Positions 47,526 to 59,537 are shown, counted from the first letter of the stretch. The stretch is 64,000 bases of DNA from Euptelea pleiosperma (GCA_035048495.1 CM068542.1:41755109-41819108), one strand, 5' to 3'. Notes: a model not told the origin generated them from the sequence alone. Translations and numbers: made by a program.

Positions 47526-50500
47526 AGGCCTTGCTCATCTGCTTCGGATCCTCCGATTTCGAAGACTTCGATGAAGCCCTTTCCAAACTCCTCCAAACGG
47601 GAACCGTATGTGATTATTAACATGAATTCGAGCAACTCGCGGATCGGGTAGAGGATTGGCTGGAAAAGGCATTAGTTGGCAGCTTCATCGCGAGGGTCAA
47701 AGTTGAGATCCACACCGAGATTAAATTATTTTGGCCCACTACCATGATCACTACAACTGGATTACAACTAGATTGGCTAGGACGCTGGGAGATTGCCTAC
47801 TAAGCATGCGCCGACCATCAAGGCACTTCATTCCCCGTGACGTCACCACGAACCCCTATACGGTATCACCCTCTGCGGCCCCCAATGCGAGACCCCCTCC
47901 CACAGTCTTTAGTGCCTCCACGATACCACCTCCACGAGGGGGGCTGCCAATCCGACGCCTTACGCCGAGATGCAAGCTCGACGAGACAAAGGCTCGTTCT
48001 ACAATTGTGATGTGCGGTTCGCTCCCGGGCATATACACAAGACATATTAGTTCCTTCTCAAAGTCGAGGACGGGCTAGAAGCAAAGGACCTTGAAGAACC
48101 ACTTCAAGTAGAGGAAGAGGTTCTTGAAATTTCCATTCACGCATTGTTCGGTTAGATCTCCAACCAAACGACGCGTGTTACGGGGTACATCAAGCGCCAA
48201 AAAGTATCCATTTTAATTGATAGTGGTAGCACCCATAACTTTAATAGTGAAAAATTTATCCGCCGGTTGAGGTTGCTCATTCATCGCTCAATGGCATTTG
48301 ACGTGTTGGTCGCAAATGGAAGCAAACTAGAATGTATGGGACATTGCAAGGAGTTGGCATTGGACATACATGGATACAAGTTCTAAATCGACTCGTATGT
48401 GCTACCTTCACAAGGATCAGACATGGTGCTTGGGGTGCAATGCCTCCAACGTTTAGGACCAGTTATGTGGGATTTTGCCAAGCTTACCATGGAATTTGAT
48501 ATTGGGGATCAAAAATATTACTTAGAGGATGATGCAAGACAACCGCTAAAAATGGCAAATGCGCATGCCATGAAAAAATTATTTCGACAACCCGTTACCG
48601 GCATGCCTATGCACCTCTCCGCGGAAGGCAGGTATGGATTCTCTACTATATTTTAGGAATCCAAGGGGTTACCTCCTTGTTGTCCACAATTTCAATACCC
48701 AAGGCCACATTGGCTAATGTACGACCATATCAATATCCCCATTTCCAAAAAAAATGAAATTGAACGCATGGTCAAGGAAATGCTAGTTGCGGGCATCATC
48801 CAACCAAGTATTAGCCCGTACTCTTCTTAGTTTTATTCGTCAAAAAGAAGGATGGGTCTTGGAACTTTTGTGTGGATTATCGGGCCATGCCATTACCGTC
48901 AAGGAAAAATTTCCTATTCCAGTGATTGATGAACTACTTGATGAACTTCATGGGGATTTTCCAAGTTGGATTTGCCCTCGGGGTACCATCAGATTCAGGT
49001 CTTACTAGAGGATATTTCTAAAATGGCATTCTGCACCCACAATGGCCATTATGAATTTTTGGTGATGCCTTTGGGCCTCACCCTTCTACCTTTCAGAGCC
49101 TAATGAATGATGTTTTCAGGCCTTATCTACGTCGGTTTGTGCTGGTTTTCTTTGATGATATTCTGATTTATAGTCCGTCTTGGGGGGGCACACTTATCAC
49201 ATCTTCCGACCATTTTTGAAGTGCTTCGAGAACATGGGTTGTTTGTAAAGCGTCCCAAGTGCACTTTTCGCCAATAGGAGATCGACTATCTAGGCCACAT
49301 TATTTCTCAACATAGGGTTGCAGCGGATCTAGTCAAAATTTCGAGCATGACGTCTTGGCTTAAACCGACCACTATTAGGGGACTCCACGGATTTCTTGGG
49401 TTGACAGGATATTATTGACACTTTGTGCGAGATTACGGTAAGATCACCGCCCCTCTCACAGCCATGCGCCAAAAAGATCACTTTATTTGGATGGGTGAGG
49501 CTGAACATGCCTTCACACATCTTAAGGAGGCCATGACTACTACAGCATTGTCGGATTTTTCTATACCTTTTGTGCTTGAATGTGATGCGTCCGGGAAAGG
49601 TATTTGATCTGTGCTCATGCAAGGGGGGCGCCCTATAGCCTTCTTTAGTAGGCCTTATCCAATTAAACGTTGGCTCTCTCCACATATGAAAATGAAATTA
49701 TCGCAATAATTCAGGCAGTGAGCAAATGGTGGCCTTATCTCATAGGACATCGTTTCAAGATCTTGACCAGTCACAAAATCCTTAAATTCTTCTTGGAGTA
49801 GGTTGCTTCTTTGGAACAACAAAAATGAGTCTCTATGACTATGAGATTGTGTATCGAGCGGATCACGAAAATCCAGCGCAGATGCACTATCACGGCAACA
49901 TGAAGAACCCCACCTTCTACCGTTATTTATGCCGAGTTTGGACATTTGGACTGATTTACTGAGTGAGGCACAAATGGATGCAGCAATTTGTGATTTGATT
50001 GGCAAGTTGCAAATTGAACCCATGGCCTTACCTTGGTATCCCATTCAAAATCAGTTTCTTTATTACAAAGGTTGGTTTGTACTCCCTTCCACTTCCCACA
50101 TTAGGGAGATTTTGCTTCAAGAATTGCATTCCTCTCCTATGGCGGGCCACCCCGGATTCTTGCGAACTTACAAGCGTCTCTATCAAAATTTATATTGGAA
50201 GGGTATTAAAGCGGATGTTGAGTCCTTTGTGGCCCAATGTGACGCATGCCAACTCAATAAATATGAAATTGTTGCCCCTACCGGTCTACTTCAATTGCTT
50301 CCTATTCCCGACAAGATTTGGGAAGACATCTCTATGGACTTTATCGATGGCTTGCCCACTTCTCATGGCAAGGCCACTATTTTAGTGGTGGTTGATCGAC
50401 TGTCAAAGTATGCACACTTTAGTGCATCGACTCATCCGTACGTGGTTTGTTTGGTGGTAGAAGCATTTGTGAAAGAAATTACCAAGTTACATAGTATGCC

Positions 50501-51217
50501 ACGTTCCATTGTGTGTGATAGGGATCCGGTCTTTATTAGGCAATTTTGGCGAGCTTTCTATCTCTACAAGGCACTCAGTTGAAGACTAGCATCGCCTATC
50601 ATCTACAAACGGATGGTCAAACAAAGGTTTTGAATTGTTGCTTAGAGACCTAGCTGCGCTGCTTTGTTGTGGACAGTCCTAAGCAATGGGGGAAATGGCT
50701 TCCGTGGGCGGAATGGAGCTACAACACCTCATTCCAATCAGCAATTGGAATGACACCTTTCGGGGCGGTATATGGACGCGTCCCACCAAAACTTATCGCA
50801 TGTATGCCTGATTCCACGACAGTTGATATGGTTGATCGTGAACTTTGGGGTAGGGATGCTATTTTATGGGATCTTAAGGTGAAAGCTCGCAACCGAATGA
50901 AGCTACGACAAGATCATCATTGCTTGGAACATACATTTGAGGTGCATCTCTCTTTAAGAAGTACATGGGGCTGAATATTGTGGTCAATCCCACAATTCCC
51001 GTAGTGTTGGATGTTGGTGTCCTTAATTCCGCCCCGAAGTTGATCCTTGACTTTTGTTGGACTCGTCATGGTCGCAAGATGCATGAAGAAGTTTTGGTTC
51101 AATGGGATTGCCTCCCTCTTGATGACGCTTCGTGGCTTGGTCGTCATCAATTTGAAATGCAATTTCCAACCTTCAACCTTGCGGACAAGGTTGTTTCTCA
51201 AGGGGACACTGAGAAAC
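47525..51217 (+). pseudogene. Chromodomain Ty3/gypsy pol, unit 1 (5' truncated)
   Basis: Gag C-part (FEDFDEALSKLLQTGTV, HEFEQLADRVEDW, IARVKVEIHTEIKLF; 47560-47730), CCHC knuckle relic (YNCDVRFAPGH; ~48000), protease (LIDSGSTHNF; ~48220), reverse transcriptase (AGIIQPSISPYSS; catalytic FFDDILIYS ~49150), RNase H (LECDASGKG ~49580), integrase (GHPGFLRTYKRLYQNLYWKG, C-x2-C in CDACQ, MDFIDGLP, IVCDRDPVF; 50140-50540), a tail (WAEWSYNTSFQSAIGMTPFG) and a chromodomain (VLVQWDCLPLDDASW, FNLADKV; 51080-51190). Many stops and shifts. No 5' LTR; its 5' side runs head-on into the minus-strand gag at ~47525. The 3' LTR seen in unit 2 is missing here. Confidence 0.92.
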
Positions 51218-51645
51218 AATAAAGGGGACACTGCCCTATGTTTAAGAATGTGTGTTGGGATGGGTCTATACGTATGGACACACCTGAAAACCCAAGAAGT
51301 TCCATTTCATTACATATCTTTCAATCAACAAAGAGTTGGTGGGAAAATTTGTTTACTTTTGGGTCATGTTCATCCGTTGTGGATGGAGGAAGGGTTAAGT
51401 CTAATTTCTGGCGGTGAGATTGCAAGGGGTCTCCTTATGACCTCTCGTACTACTTCCTACCAAGATACTAGTAAGCTCGCGGAGGCCAGCAATCAGCTTG
51501 TCTAATCTGAGGAAGCTAAAAGAAAGACGAAGAGGAAGCGATAAAAGCGGACTAGCAAGTAAAGCAGAGGAAGAGACATTAATGCCAAAAGAACTAGTGT
51601 GTCACTAGTTTAGGGAAATGTGAAAAGAATTAGAATCCTGCACAT
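51218..51645 (+). repeat. Non-retroviral segment X, copy 1
   Basis: GGGGACACTGCCCTATG ... CCTGCACATGTAG. Same segment as 55196-55632. One frame is open in both: KTQEVPFHYISFNQQ, RVGGKICLLLGHV, PLWMEEGLSLISGGEIARGL, ending at SNQLV. No retroviral motif; possibly a captured host exon. Not identified. Confidence 0.75.
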
Positions 51646-54600
51646 GTAGACCCCCTCCCACGGTCTTTAGTGCCTCCACGATACCACCTCCATGAGGGGG
51701 GCCGCCAACTCGACGCCTTACGCCGAGATGCAAGCCTGACGGGACAAAGGCTTGTGCTACAATTGTGATGAGCGGTTCGCTCCCGGGCATATACACAAGA
51801 CATAGTAGTTCCTTCTCAAAGTCAAGGACGAGCTAGAAGCAAAGGACCTTGAAGAACCACTTCAAGTAGAGGAAGAGGTTCCTGAAATTTCCATTCACGC
51901 ATTGTTCGGTCAGATCTCCAACCAAACGACGCGTGTTACGGGGTACATCAAGCGCAAAAAAGTATCCATTTTAATCAATAGTGGTAGCACCCATAACTTT
52001 AGTAGTGAAAAATTTATCCGCCGGTTGCGGTTGCTCATTCATCGCCCAATGGCATTTGACGTGTTGGTCGCAAATGGAAGCAAACTAGAATGTATGGGAC
52101 GTTGCAAGGAGTTGGCGTTGGACATACATGGATACAAGTTCTAAATCGACTCGTATGTGCTACCTTCACAAGGATCAGACATGGTGCTTGGGGTGCAATG
52201 CCTCCAATGTTAAGGACCGGTTATGTGGGATTTTGCCAAGCTTACCATGGAATTTGATATTGGGGATCAAAAATACTACTTAGAAGATGATGCAAGACAA
52301 CCGCTAAAATGGCAAGTGCCCAAGCCATGAAAAAATTATTTCAACAACCCGTTACCGGCATGCTCATGCACCTCTCCGCAGAAGGCAGGTATGGATTCGG
52401 TTACCCATATGGATATTAATGGCATTATTGATGAATTCTCTACTATTTTTTCGGAATCCAAGGGATTACCTCCTTGTTGCCCACAATTTCAATACCCGGG
52501 GCCACATTGGCTAATGTACGACCATATCATTATCCCCATTTCTAAAAAATTGAAATTGAACGCATGGTCAAGGAAATGCTAGTTGCGGGCATCATCCAAC
52601 CAAGTATTAGCCCGTACTCTTCTCAGTTTTATTCGTCAAAAAGAAGGATAGTCGGACCATGCCACTACCGTGAAGGAAAATTTTTCCATTCCAGTGATGG
52701 ATGAACTACTTGATGAACTCCATGGGTTGTTTGTAAAGCGTCCCAAGTGCACTTTTCGCCAATAGGAGATCGACTATTTAGGCCACATTATTTCTCAACA
52801 TAGGGTTGCAGCGGATCTGGTCAAAATTTTGAGCATGACGTCTTGGCTTAAACCGACCACTATTAGGGGACTCCACGGCTTTCTTGGGTTGACAGGATAT
52901 TATTGATACTTTGTGCGAGATTACGGTAAGATCACCGCCCCTCAGCCATGCTCCAAAAAGACCACTTTATTTGGACGGTTGAGGCCGAACATGCCTTCAC
53001 ACATCTTAAGGAGGCCATGACTACTACAGCATTGTCGGATTTTTCTATACCTTTTGTGCTTGAATGTGATGCGTCCGGGAAAGGTATTGGATCTGTGCTC
53101 ATGCAAGGGGGGCGCCCTATAGCCTTCTTTAGTAGGCCTTATCCAATAAAACGTTGGCTCTCTCCACATATGAAAATGAAATTATCGCAATAATTCAGGC
53201 AGTGAGCAAATGGTGGCCTTATCTCATAGGACGTCGTTTCCAGATCTTGACCAGTCGCAAAAGCCTTAAATTCTTCTTGGAGCAGGTCGCTTCTTTGGAA
53301 CAACAAAAATGAGTCTCTATGACTATGAGATTGTGTATCGAGCGGATCGCAAAAATCCAACGGCAGATGCACTCTCACGGCAACATGAAGAGCCCCACCT
53401 TTTACCGTTATTTATGCTGAGTCTGGACATTTGGACTGATTTACTGAGTGAGGCACAAATGGATGCAGCAATTTGTGATTTGATTGGCAAGTTGCAAACT
53501 GAACCCATGGCCTTACCTGGGTATCCCATTCAAGATCAGTTTCTTTATTACAAAGGTCGGTTTGTACTCCCACTTCCCACATCAGGGAGATTTTGCTTCA
53601 AGAATTGCATTCCTCTCCTATGGCGGGCCACCCCGGATTCTTGCGAACTTACAAGCGTCTCTATCAAAATTTATATTGGAAGGGTATTAAAGCGGATGTT
53701 GAGTCCTTTGTGGTCCAATGTGACGCGTGCCAACGCAATAAATATGAAACTGTTGCCCCTGCCGGTCTACTTCAATTGCTTCCTATTCCCGACAAGATTT
53801 GGGAAGACATCTCTATGGACTTTATCGATGGCTTGCCCACTTCTCATGGCAAGGCCACTATTTTAGTGGTGGTTGATTGACTGTCAAAGTATGCACACTT
53901 TAGTGCATTGACTCATCCGTATGTGGTTCGTTTGGTGGCAGAAGCATTTGTGAAAGAAATTACCAAGTTACATGGTATGCCACGTTCCATTGTGTGTGAT
54001 AGGGATCTGGTCTTTATTAGGCAATTTTGGCGAGCTTTCTATCTCTGCAAGGCACTCAGTTGAAGACTAGCATCGCCTATCATCTACAAACGGATGGTCA
54101 AACAAATGTTTTGAATTGTTGCTTAGAGACCTATCTGCGCTGCTTTGTTGTGGACAATCCTAAGCAATGGGGGAAATGGCTTCCGTGGGCGGAATGGAGC
54201 TACAACACCTCATTCCAATCAGCAATTGGAATGACACCTTTCGGGGCGGTCTATGGACGCGTCCCACCAAAACTTATCGCATATATGCACAGTTCCACGA
54301 CAGTTGATATGGTTGATCGTGAACTTTGGGGTAGGGATGCTATTTTATGGGATCTTAAGGAGAATTTGGTGAAAGCTCGCAACCGAATGAAGCTACAACA
54401 AGATCATCATTGCTCGGAACATACATTTGAGGTGCATCTCTCTTTAAGAAGTACGTGGGGCTGAATATTGTGGTCAATCCCACAATTCCCGTAGTGTCGG
54501 ATGTTGGTGTCCTTAATTCCGCCCCGAAGTTGATCCTTGACTTTTGTTGGACTCGTCGTGGTCGCAAGATGCATGAAGAAGTTTTGGTTCAATGGGATTG

Positions 54601-54700
54601 CCTCCCTCTTGATGACGCTTCGGCTTGGTCGTCATCAATTTGAAATGCAATTTCCAACCTTCAACCTTGCGGACAAGGTTGTTTCTCAAAGGGTGGGGAA
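51646..54700 (+). pseudogene. Chromodomain Ty3/gypsy pol, unit 2 (tandem copy)
   Basis: Repeats unit 1 from the Pro-rich gag end onward (51646 aligns with about 47892). Differences: the protease motif reads LINSGSTHNF (catalytic Asp replaced by Asn); 284 bp of reverse transcriptase including FDD are missing, with the joint at a single CATGGG (52721-52726) that flanks the lost segment in unit 1 (48949 and 49233); and it keeps 36 bp near 52400 lost from unit 1. Integrase (53590-54060), GMTPFGAVYGR and chromodomain (54570-54690) follow. The polypurine tract AAAGGGTGGGGAA (54688-54700) precedes the LTR. Non-functional. Confidence 0.92.
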
Positions 54701-55059
54701 TGATACATCCATACTTGGTGACATGGCAGGCGGAGCTGACGTGGGGGAGTTGATGGCATGCTAGAGACGTTAGAGACTCCCATTAGTAGTTGCTTTAATT
54801 AGTAGTTGCCTTAGTTGCTTTGATTAGTAGTTACCTTAATTAGTTAGATTTTTCTTTGTTTTCTTTAAAAAGAAAAAAGTTTTAGGATATTTGTTGGATT
54901 GGTATAAGTTGCTAAATCTAGGGGCTGTTACAATTATTGTGGAATAGTAGAAATTATATTGTAATGGAATTGCCTTTGATGATTTTTAATGAAGAATCAC
55001 CCAACATCTTGTCTATTAGCTAGAGAGGCATGTCCATCTTCTGATTTGGGCACGTTACA
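54701..55059 (+). mobile_element. 3' LTR of the chromovirus (~359 bp)
   Basis: Starts TGATACATCCATACTTGG immediately after the polypurine tract and probably ends GGGCACGTTACA at 55059, giving TG...CA ends. The 3' limit is tentative because no second LTR is in the window. Confidence 0.65.
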
Positions 55060-55195
55060 TTCATTCATTCGATCTAGATCCGTGTCACTATGGTAGTAGA
55101 TTGTTGTGTTGAACAACTTAATAAAGTGGTGTATGGAGGATGGAACACACCAGCCCTCTTTTAAATATTATTTCTATGTAAAATCATAAAAATAA

Positions 55196-55632
55196 AGGGT
55201 GACACTGCCCTATGTGTAAGAATGTGTGTTGGGATGGGTCTCTATGTGTGGACACAGCTGAAAACCCAAGATTCCAAGAAGTGCCATTTCATTACATATC
55301 TTTCAATCAACAAAGAGTTGGTGGGAAAATTTGTTTACTTTTGGGTCATGTTTATCCGTTGTGGATGGAGGAAGGGTTAAGTCTAATTTCTGGCGGTGAG
55401 ATTGCAAGGGGTCTCCTTATGACCTCTTGTACTACTCCCTACCAAGATACTAGTAAGCTCACGGAGGCCAGCAATCAGCTTGTCTAATCTGAGGATGCTA
55501 AAAGAAAGACGAAGAGGAAGTGATAAAAGCGGACTGGCAAGTAAAGCAGAGGAAGAGACATTAATGCTAAAAGAACTAGTGTGTCACTAGTGTAGGGAAA
55601 ATGTGAAAAGAATTAGAATCCTGCACATGTAG
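55196..55632 (+). repeat. Non-retroviral segment X, copy 2
   Basis: About 95 percent alike to 51218-51645 by eye, after an LTR in this copy. The open frame reads FQEVPFHYISFNQQ ... SNQLV with only a few substitutions (H/Y, R/C, S/P, A/T). After CCTGCACATGTAG comes a G-rich stretch (GAGGGGGAGGGGGCTAG). Confidence 0.8.
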
Positions 55633-56029
55633 GAGGGGGAGGGGGCTAGAGGGGGCTAGGCAGAATGGGCATCGAGTCACTTTTATCTACTAATACATCA
55701 AAATATAGGGAACCCCTTACAAAAATCCAAGAAATAAAATTGTGCAAGTGTTTTTTTTCATGATATCCTAGTATTAACTTCAAAATGGGAACTTTGCAAG
55801 CTCATTATGACGTTCCCCTTTCAACGTTGTATGTTTCTGATTGTTGTTGCATAGTAACTTCAAAACCATAATGTTTGAATATTTGTTTGTTTGTGTTGCT
55901 AGTGGTCTAGTTCATTTGGTTATTATATCTGTTGGGTTTGTTTTCAGTTTTTGACAAGGAAACATAAGGTACCTATAGTTTAGACAAGTTTCATACATGT
56001 TCTCGGAGTCTGTATATAATGACCTCTGG

Positions 56030-57130
56030 AATTCTGTTATTGCTCACTCTGTGAACTGGGTTTCTATCATTGTATTGTCCTTGAGGGCAGATCTTGCAAG
56101 TATGTTGAAATGTCATAAATTATTGACTTATGCATGGATTGTTTTTATATAACTACAGCGGTGGTTGTTAGTGGTAGATAGACCTGCAGGTTATCTACCT
56201 AGCTAACAGACAGCATTGTATGATCAATGGGAACCCGTTTAACTACATCACAGGTTCCAACTTTTAACTTGCGTTAATTATAGACAAAATCGTAGCCGTC
56301 TTCTAGGGTGACTAGCAGTGTCATTTCTTGTGTTTCTAGGAAGAATATTGATATGTCTGAGAATCTTCCATATTATCAAAGAGATGTAGAAATTGGTATC
56401 ATCCATGGACAACTCCTTCACTTGTATGCCAAGATTGACAAATGATTTGACAGATTCATCTAATGGTGGTGTTCATAGAGAATATATGTATTGTGGTACG
56501 AGGTTACCTAAGTTGAGCTCTATTGCTTCTGCCTTTTCAACAAAATTTACTTGATGTTGATTTAAAAAAATGTCTGGCTCTTACAAAAACACAATAGACC
56601 TGTCAGGATTATAAGCTCATAAAGCTCTTGTGATACTGAACAGTTAGTCGGTTCCCAAGAACTTGTTTTGCCAATTCTCTCATAATTTGCTTCGATGAAG
56701 GCTCCGTTTGTTTTTTAGGAACGCGCACGCATTGGCGCCAATGTGTGCACATGCGTAAACAAATGCACATAATTGGTTTTCGTGCGCGATTTGTTAAGTT
56801 CGCCTAAATGTCATATATCTGAAGTCGTGCACATTTAACTTACGTGGGTTCCGAAGTGCACGCGCCCAAAAAACTGGGGCCTAAAGCACGTTACAGGTTC
56901 TGCCTTGACTATATGAATCGATCAGCTAGGTAGACCAGCTAGGTAGACGATGGACGAATATGCCTAAGACTAACAACAGCCACTGCTATATATAAAACAA
57001 AAAATGCATGAACCAATAATTTATGACATTTAAACATACTTGCAAAAGCAAAATAGTAGCATCATCAGTCTTTATGCCCTCATGGACACTACAATCATAG
57101 AAACCTAATTCACTAAGCGAGCGATAATAT
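56030..57130. repeat. Large imperfect inverted repeat (arms ~190 bp)
   Basis: 56030-56215 pairs with 56935-57130: shared phrases GCAAGTATGTTGAAATGTCA with TAAATTATTG, GGTTTCTATCATTGTA, GTCCTTGAGGGCA and ATCTACCTAGCT, each mirrored. Loop ~720 bp. The right arm lies directly downstream of the dead oxidoreductase copy. The inner part (56700-56880) is a CGCGCACG-rich stretch of unknown origin. Confidence 0.8.
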
Positions 57131-57465
57131 TATTCTAGTTCAAAATAAAAACCATAGGATAGTGAAATTCTCAATCAACTCACGACCTCGACCAGCTCGA
57201 AACCTTTCTCAATCGAATCTTGACTGCATCCAGTATCAGCTGTCTTCCTGCAGATGTTGGGCCACTTCTTCTCTGGGTTCAAACCAATTTTTTTAATGCC
57301 CTTGACCAAGCTCGCAAACTCCCTCACCATATGGACTTCCTGTGGGAGATCCGTCATGACTACATGCTCACTGACTGGGCAAAGGGGTCCATCCTGTTCC
57401 AAGGACCTTCAGCGGTTTGCACCTAGCAATGACAGCCATTAGGGATGATGGTAGCACTGCACCAT

Positions 57466-57865
57466 AAGAGTCCATTTAGTATACTGACTGGTATACAAAA
57501 TTTATAGCTGACATCCCCAATATGCCACGTTGTGAACTCTTTCAGGCCCATTAATCCCATGAACGTTCAGCCCATTCCTTTGTGGACCTACACACAAAAA
57601 ACCGAGTCTGATTGGTGAGTTCTAACCATTGAATTTGAGCAGTTTCCATCATGGGCTTCTTGGACAGGCCTATGGATTAGTTCCAAACCCATGATGATAA
57701 AAATGGTCAGATTGAATGGCTATAAATCACCAATCAGGCTGATTTTTGGTGTGTAGGTTCACCAAGGAATAGGCAAACATTACTTGGTGAGTGGGGCCGA
57801 AATAGCATGCCAGGTGGCATTTTGGGTGATATCTTTGTATATCCTAAATTTTGCCTACTCAGTAC
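57466..57865. mobile_element. Foldback MITE inside the pseudogene
   Basis: Left arm TGTGGACCTACACACAAAAA with CGAGTCTGATTGGTGAG; right arm CACCAATCAGGCTGATTTTT and GGTGTGTAGGTTCACC. Centre CATCATGGGCTT / AACCCATGATGAT. Ends TATACAAAATTTA-like. A G-box-like pair is decayed (GCCACGTTG, CCAGGTGG). Confidence 0.75.
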
Positions 57866-58040
57866 CCAAAGCAGGTTAGGTCTAGGCATGGAATTACCAA
57901 AGCCCATTCCTTTGTGATTGGACCCAAAACAGCATGCTAAGTGCCATTTTAGGTTGTCTTTGTATACTGACGTCGGTATCCTAAATTTTTCCTACGCAAT
58001 GCTCAAAGCAAGCTAGGTCTTTCCAGGCATGGTTTAGGGA
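57790..58040. repeat. Imperfect direct repeat at MITE terminus
   Basis: GCATGCCAGGTGGCATTTTG ... GTCTAGGCATGG (57809-57893) is repeated as GCATGCTAAGTGCCATTTTA ... CAGGCATGG (57934-58034). Confidence 0.7.
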
Positions 58041-58318
58041 TGGGTCCGACCCAGCTGGGCGGTTGGAACCATGCTCTCGGGGTTGATTCACCGAGTCAGG
58101 CTATTTGTTATGGGGCTAGTGGCCTAACATCGTCTCATCCGAGTCTGCCGTGACTCTGCTGGATCGGACTGATCCAGATCGATCTGGTCCCCCGATCCCT
58201 ATACTTAGATCCGTGCATCGAGGAGATACGAAATTAACTGACTTGCCCAGGGTTGTGGTACGGGTATCCATTTCCCATTTGATGGTAGTAGCCAACTGCC
58301 AACTATATTATGGGTCGT
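58040..58318. other. Short intergenic remainder
   Basis: No feature recognised. Confidence 0.3.
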
Positions 58319-58666
58319 GATGTAACAAGGTATAGCTGACGCTCAGCTAGCGCATTTTTGTTACTTACCCCTGCCATCTGGGCCCACTGACCGCATGGAT
58401 GTTTAGCGGCTTTAGCCCAACCCTTGGCCTGTGTAGACATTCATACAAAAAATCAGCTTGTTTGCTGATTATTAACCGTTGGTTTTAGTTAAAAAAAATT
58501 GAATCCAACTACTAGAATCACACCTTAAAAATACTAAAATCTAATGGCTAGGGGTTACCAATCAGGGTGATTTTTGGTGTGTATATCTACCAAGGGGTGG
58601 GCTAAACATCCATGTGGTCAGTGGGGGCAGCGGTGGGTAACAAAAATTGCTATAAATTGCTACAGA
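58319..58666. mobile_element. Foldback MITE, type D-related, inside the pseudogene
   Basis: Left end GATGTAACAAGGTATAGC as in type D; arms GCATTTTTGTTACTTACC, CACTGACCGCATGGATGTTT and the mirrored AAACATCCATGTGGTCAGTG. Right end shorter. It abuts the exon-1 relic. Confidence 0.8.
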
Positions 58667-58858
58667 AGCACGTGCTTGTTCTTCTCTGCCGCCAACACTG
58701 CCCATTTCAAGTGTAGGCTGGTGGGGAGTGTGGTACGTAGACAGCGTCCACTGCTGGGTCCTCAAGGACCCCTTCATATCTACCGTAAATCTTCGCTGAT
58801 GAAAGATACCCGTTGTCATCAGCAAACCTCTTAGCCTTGTTAATCGAACGGCTACCAA

Positions 58859-59200
58859 GTGGCACACTTCACTGGTCCACTGACTCATGAATGAATGTTT
58901 CGTCCGAATTACAGGAGAGTGAATATGCTCTTAGGATCAGGTTTTAGTTCGTCACCTAATAAATCTTGGATCAACACCATCGGATCGAGCTAATTTTTGA
59001 ACTACTCAATCATGACAGTGCTCATTTTGAGCAAATGATCTAGCCCATCGCATGCACTCCATGTGGACAGTCAGTAACATTTAAGCATTATTGCGACAAA
59101 CAAGGTAGTAAATCTGTATGTCCGAATAGACCATAAATGTTAAAAACCTAAGTTCCAGAGAATGCGATAAACAACATTACGGTTCAGAGAATCTATACAA
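58859..59200. other. Intergenic, MITE arm relic
   Basis: GGTCCACTGACTCATGAATG with AATGTTTCGTCC resembles the foldback core. Nothing else recognised. Confidence 0.35.
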
Positions 59201-59207
59201 CAAAACA

Positions 59208-59297
59208 GGGAAGTTGTCTCCCCCTCTAATAGGCTTCATAAAGAAGGGCCGAGATCTTATCCCCCAACTGGATGTTGGATCTCAGCCACTCACCCAA
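59208..59297. repeat. Dispersed 90-bp repeat (second copy 62043-62133)
   Basis: GTTGTCTCCCCCTCTAATAG ... CGAGATCTTATCCCCCAACT ... GGATCTCAGCCACTCAC occurs here and, nearly the same, in the large intron at 62043-62133. Direct orientation, 2.8 kb apart. Confidence 0.85.
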
Positions 59298-59362
59298 TTT
59301 TTACAAACGTTTGTCGTGGGCACGGGCCACCCACTAGTAAAGAAAAAAGGGGCAGAGGAAGT

Positions 59363-59537
59363 TGAAGAACTTTTAGTTTATTTATTGAGAAACTTGAGTG
59401 ATTACAGAAGACCTACTCCAAGTTCTTATATAGAGCATTATAATATTTAAAACAGGAAAGAAATCCTGTGCAAATCTAATCAGATGAGATGATATAGTGT
59501 ATCTCACACAATTTATTATAATATACATTCTCTAACA
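59363..59537 (-). mobile_element. Solo LTR (175 bp) just after the oxidoreductase stop codon
   Basis: On the minus strand it runs TGTTAGAGAATG ... AGTTCTTCA, flanked by a perfect 5-bp duplication ACTTC (GAAGT on plus: 59358-59362, 59538-59542). It contains CTCTATATAAGAAC and CAATAAATAAAC on the gene's own strand. No internal domain or second LTR. The small size suggests a TRIM or small copia element. Confidence 0.88.

Larger units (their letters stand above)
57175..58858 (-). pseudogene. Broken tandem copy of the oxidoreductase gene
   Basis: Minus strand. An exon-1 piece at 58858-58667 matches SRSIDKAKRFAADNG through AAEKKKHVLLE of the intact gene (here SRSINKAKRFADDNG), with a frameshift just after VDAVYVP. 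The C-terminal piece at about 57412-57175 matches SEHVVTTDLPQEARMVKEFA to the stop (here SEHVVMTDLPQEVHMVREFA), with two compensating shifts around KTADTGC. Everything between, including the Rossmann GxxG, GDxGWY and most of exon 2, is gone and replaced by foldback MITEs (57466-57865, 58319-58666). It lies downstream of and parallel to the intact gene, indicating an old tandem duplication. Confidence 0.9.
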
